Positions 62,274-64,000 of a DNA stretch of 64,000 bases are shown here, piece by piece. This DNA comes from Halpernia frigidisoli. GTDB lineage: Bacteria > Bacteroidota > Bacteroidia > Flavobacteriales > Weeksellaceae. The notes under the pieces were generated by a model. The model saw nothing but the letters and a program-made list of their open reading frames with translations. It did not search any database and was not told where the DNA came from. Both the position numbers and the translations under genes were made by a program. The DNA is taken from positions 1 to 64,000 of the forward strand of contig NZ_FOQT01000002.1 of NCBI RefSeq assembly GCF_900113805.1. Direction: 5' to 3'. Position 1 is the stretch's first letter. Each line of letters begins with the position of its first letter.

Positions 62274-63677
62274 TTACGAGTGAATAGATCTTTTTCCAGT
62301 CGCGTCCAAAGCCGCTTCTTTCACGGCTTCTGCGTAAGTTGGATGCGCGTGAGACATTCTTGCGATATCTTCCGCACTCGCGCGGAATTCCATCGCGACA
62401 ACTGCTTCTGCAATCAAATCCGCAACTCTCGCGCCGATCATGTGAACGCCCAAAACTTCGTCCGTTTTTTCGTCTGCGATGATTTTAATTAAACCGTCTG
62501 TATCACCTGAAGCACGGCTTCTACCTAAAGCACGCATCGGAAAAGTTCCGACTTTTATGGCGCGACCTGCTTCTTTTAGTTGTTCTTCTGTTTGCCCAAC
62601 ACCAGAAACTTCCGGCCAGGTATAAACAACGTTTGGAATTAAATTATAATCGATATGCGGTTTTTGTCCGGCTAAAAGTTCCGCAACCATCGTCCCTTCT
62701 TCTTCCGCTTTGTGCGCGAGCATTGCGCCTGCAACGACGTCACCAATTGCGTAAATATTTGAAACATTCGTTTGCAACTTTTCATTGGTTTTCACTCTTC
62801 CTCTTTCGTCCAGTTCCACGCCGGCCTTTTCTAAACCTAAACCTTCTGTGTAAGGTTTTCTTCCCACAGAAACGAGGCAATAATCGCCTTCGATTGTTAC
62901 TTCTTCGCCCTTTTTATCTTTTGCGGTCACTTTTATAGAATCGCCGTTTCTTTCAACGCCGGAAACTGCGGTTGACAACATAAATTTGATACCTTGTTTT
63001 TTCAAAACTTTAAGCAATTCTTTAGACAAAGCACCGTCCATCACGGCAATTATTTTATCTAAATATTCTATAACCGTTACTTCAGCGCCTAATCTTTTAT
63101 AAATGGAACCGATTTCTAAACCAATCACGCCGCCGCCAATTACAACCAAATGTTTCGGAATTTCTTTTAATTCTAAGGCTTCTGTGGAAGTAATTACGCG
63201 TTCTTTATCTAATTTAATGAATGGCAAATTTGCAGGTTTTGAACCCGTAGCGATGATCACATATTTTGTGTCGATACTTTCTGAACTACCGTCATCTTTT
63301 GCCACATTAATTTTCGTTGCAGATTCAAAACTTCCCATTCCGGTGAAAACTTCGATCTTATTTTTGTTCATCAAAAAGTCGATGCCTTTGGTCGTCACAT
63401 CTACCACTTCATTTTTACGGGCAATCATTCTTGCGAGATCCGCTTTTGGTTCGTCGATGATAATTCCGTGGTCTGCGAAAGAATGTTTCGCGTTATAAAA
63501 ATGCTCAGAACTATCTAATAATGCTTTTGAAGGAATACAACCGACATTAAGACATGTTCCGCCGAGTGTAGAATATTTTTCAATAATGGCAGTTTTAAAA
63601 CCCAATTGTGCGCATCTAATGGCAGCAACATATCCACCAGGTCCCGAACCGATTATAGTAACATCAAATTGACTCAT
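62274..63677 (-). CDS. lpdA: Dihydrolipoyl dehydrogenase
   Basis: This 467-residue flavoprotein has the FAD motif GSGPGGYVAAIRCAQLG, redox-active disulfide GGTCLNVGCIPSK (Cys42/47), the NAD motif GGGVIGLEIGSIYKRLG and the C-terminal HAHPTYAEAVKEAAL with the catalytic His-Glu. It is the E3 component of 2-oxoacid dehydrogenase complexes. It is a single gene with its own promoter. Confidence 0.98.
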   Translation of the reverse strand: MSQFDVTIIGSGPGGYVAAIRCAQLGFKTAIIEKYSTLGGTCLNVGCIPSKALLDSSEHFYNAKHSFADHGIIIDEPKADLARMIARKNEVVDVTTKGIDFLMNKNKIEVFTGMGSFESATKINVAKDDGSSESIDTKYVIIATGSKPANLPFIKLDKERVITSTEALELKEIPKHLVVIGGGVIGLEIGSIYKRLGAEVTVIEYLDKIIAVMDGALSKELLKVLKKQGIKFMLSTAVSGVERNGDSIKVTAKDKKGEEVTIEGDYCLVSVGRKPYTEGLGLEKAGVELDERGRVKTNEKLQTNVSNIYAIGDVVAGAMLAHKAEEEGTMVAELLAGQKPHIDYNLIPNVVYTWPEVSGVGQTEEQLKEAGRAIKVGTFPMRALGRSRASGDTDGLIKIIADEKTDEVLGVHMIGARVADLIAEAVVAMEFRASAEDIARMSHAHPTYAEAVKEAALDATGKRSIHS

Positions 63678-63712
63678 CTTTTTTCGTTTTTTATTTTAAA
63701 TTGAATGTGGTG

Positions 63713-63739
63713 CAAATTTAAGGAAATTTTTTCCTTCAA
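63713..63739 (-). promoter_or_regulatory. Promoter of lpdA
   Basis: On the minus strand TTG (63739-63737), a 16-base spacer and TAAATTTG (63720-63713) fit the Bacteroidota consensus, 35 bp before the start. Confidence 0.7.
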
Positions 63740-63795
63740 GTCTTATAGATTGGTTTGGATTTTTTTGTCGCTGCATTAGAAAGAATTGGCTGAAT

Positions 63796-63819
63796 GTCAT
63801 TGCGAGGAACGAAGCAATC
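63796..63819. repeat. Dispersed element C, copy 3 (inverted)
   Basis: GTCATTGCGAGGAACGAAGC plus AATC is the exact reverse complement of copy 1 at 45294. Confidence 0.75.
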
Positions 63820-63849
63820 TGTTAAACTTATGGCTTATTTTTTTCAGAA

Positions 63850-63923
63850 GCCGGGAACCTGCTTTCCGCTGTATCTTTTTCTTCGCTATGCGAAAGAAAA
63901 AGGATGCCGCTGCAATCAGGGCT
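63850..63923 (-). repeat. Dispersed element A, copy 4
   Basis: On the minus strand: AGCCCTGATTGCAGCGGCAT-CC, T tract, hairpin CTTTCGC...GCGAAG, A tract, GATACAGCGGAAAGCAGG. It lies upstream of lpdA with no gene visible to the window edge. Confidence 0.75.
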
Positions 63924-64000
63924 ATTTAAAATTACAATCAGGTTATTTGGTTTTAATATATAGATAAAATATAATTTCGTAGTTTTTATTTCCAGATAAT

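Overview
The window comes from a low-GC member of the Bacteroidota, most likely a flavobacterium of the Chryseobacterium/Kaistella group (Weeksellaceae). The grounds are -7 promoter boxes of the TAnnTTTG type, near-absence of Shine-Dalgarno motifs, a GLPGLI-family protein, a type IX secretion (T9SS) sorting domain, an ATP synthase operon lacking the beta and epsilon genes, and dispersed intergenic repeats of a kind familiar from that group. No rRNA, tRNA, CRISPR or transposase gene was seen.

Region 1 (1 to about 18,150) is the striking part. All genes point right, and they sit in 14 consecutive units separated by imperfect palindromes of about 125-135 bp. Each palindrome begins with a xxTAAC/xxCAAC box and ends with a GTTAxxx/GTTGxxx box, and folds as an outer stem, an unequal internal loop, an inner stem and an A/T-rich terminal loop. 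This is the architecture of integron attC sites, so the region reads as an integron cassette array or attC cluster whose integrase is not in the window. The first 10-15 bases of each unit are complementary to the bases at its own end, just before the palindrome. An A/C mismatch recurs at position 11 of that pairing, and on the bottom strand it becomes a G-T wobble. Cargo includes an eight-gene AraC-controlled operon in one 5.6-kb unit, a SUKH protein, an SDR/NTF2 pair, a YCII/sigma-factor pair, a TM2 protein, a thioredoxin and many secreted, lipoprotein or membrane proteins of unknown function. The rightmost sites are collapsed or degenerate, as expected for the old end of an array.

Region 2 (18.4-25.7 kb) is a stress or detoxification neighbourhood: an SDR reductase, two AraC regulators, a PNPOx-like protein, an RclC-like membrane protein, a VOC/SnoaL fusion, GNAT, DUF808 and an ABM monooxygenase.

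Region 3 (25.7-31.5 kb, minus strand) is the ATP synthase operon atpZ-DUF6168-atpB-atpE-atpF-atpH-atpA-atpG, with a promoter ahead of atpZ and a terminator-like hairpin between atpE and atpF.

Region 4 (31.7-64 kb) is mostly chromosomal housekeeping: AraC/HbpS-like/FdhA, two metallopeptidases, exonuclease III, a MoxR/VWA pair with a RaiA-like protein, an MBL hydrolase, a Gfo/Idh/MocA oxidoreductase, PruA, an aldehyde dehydrogenase with DUF779, HisS, SSB, CvfB-like and LpdA. It also holds two apparently frameshifted genes (a T9SS-exported beta-propeller protein and a SUKH protein), a DUF2442/DUF4160 pair and several families of dispersed intergenic repeats.
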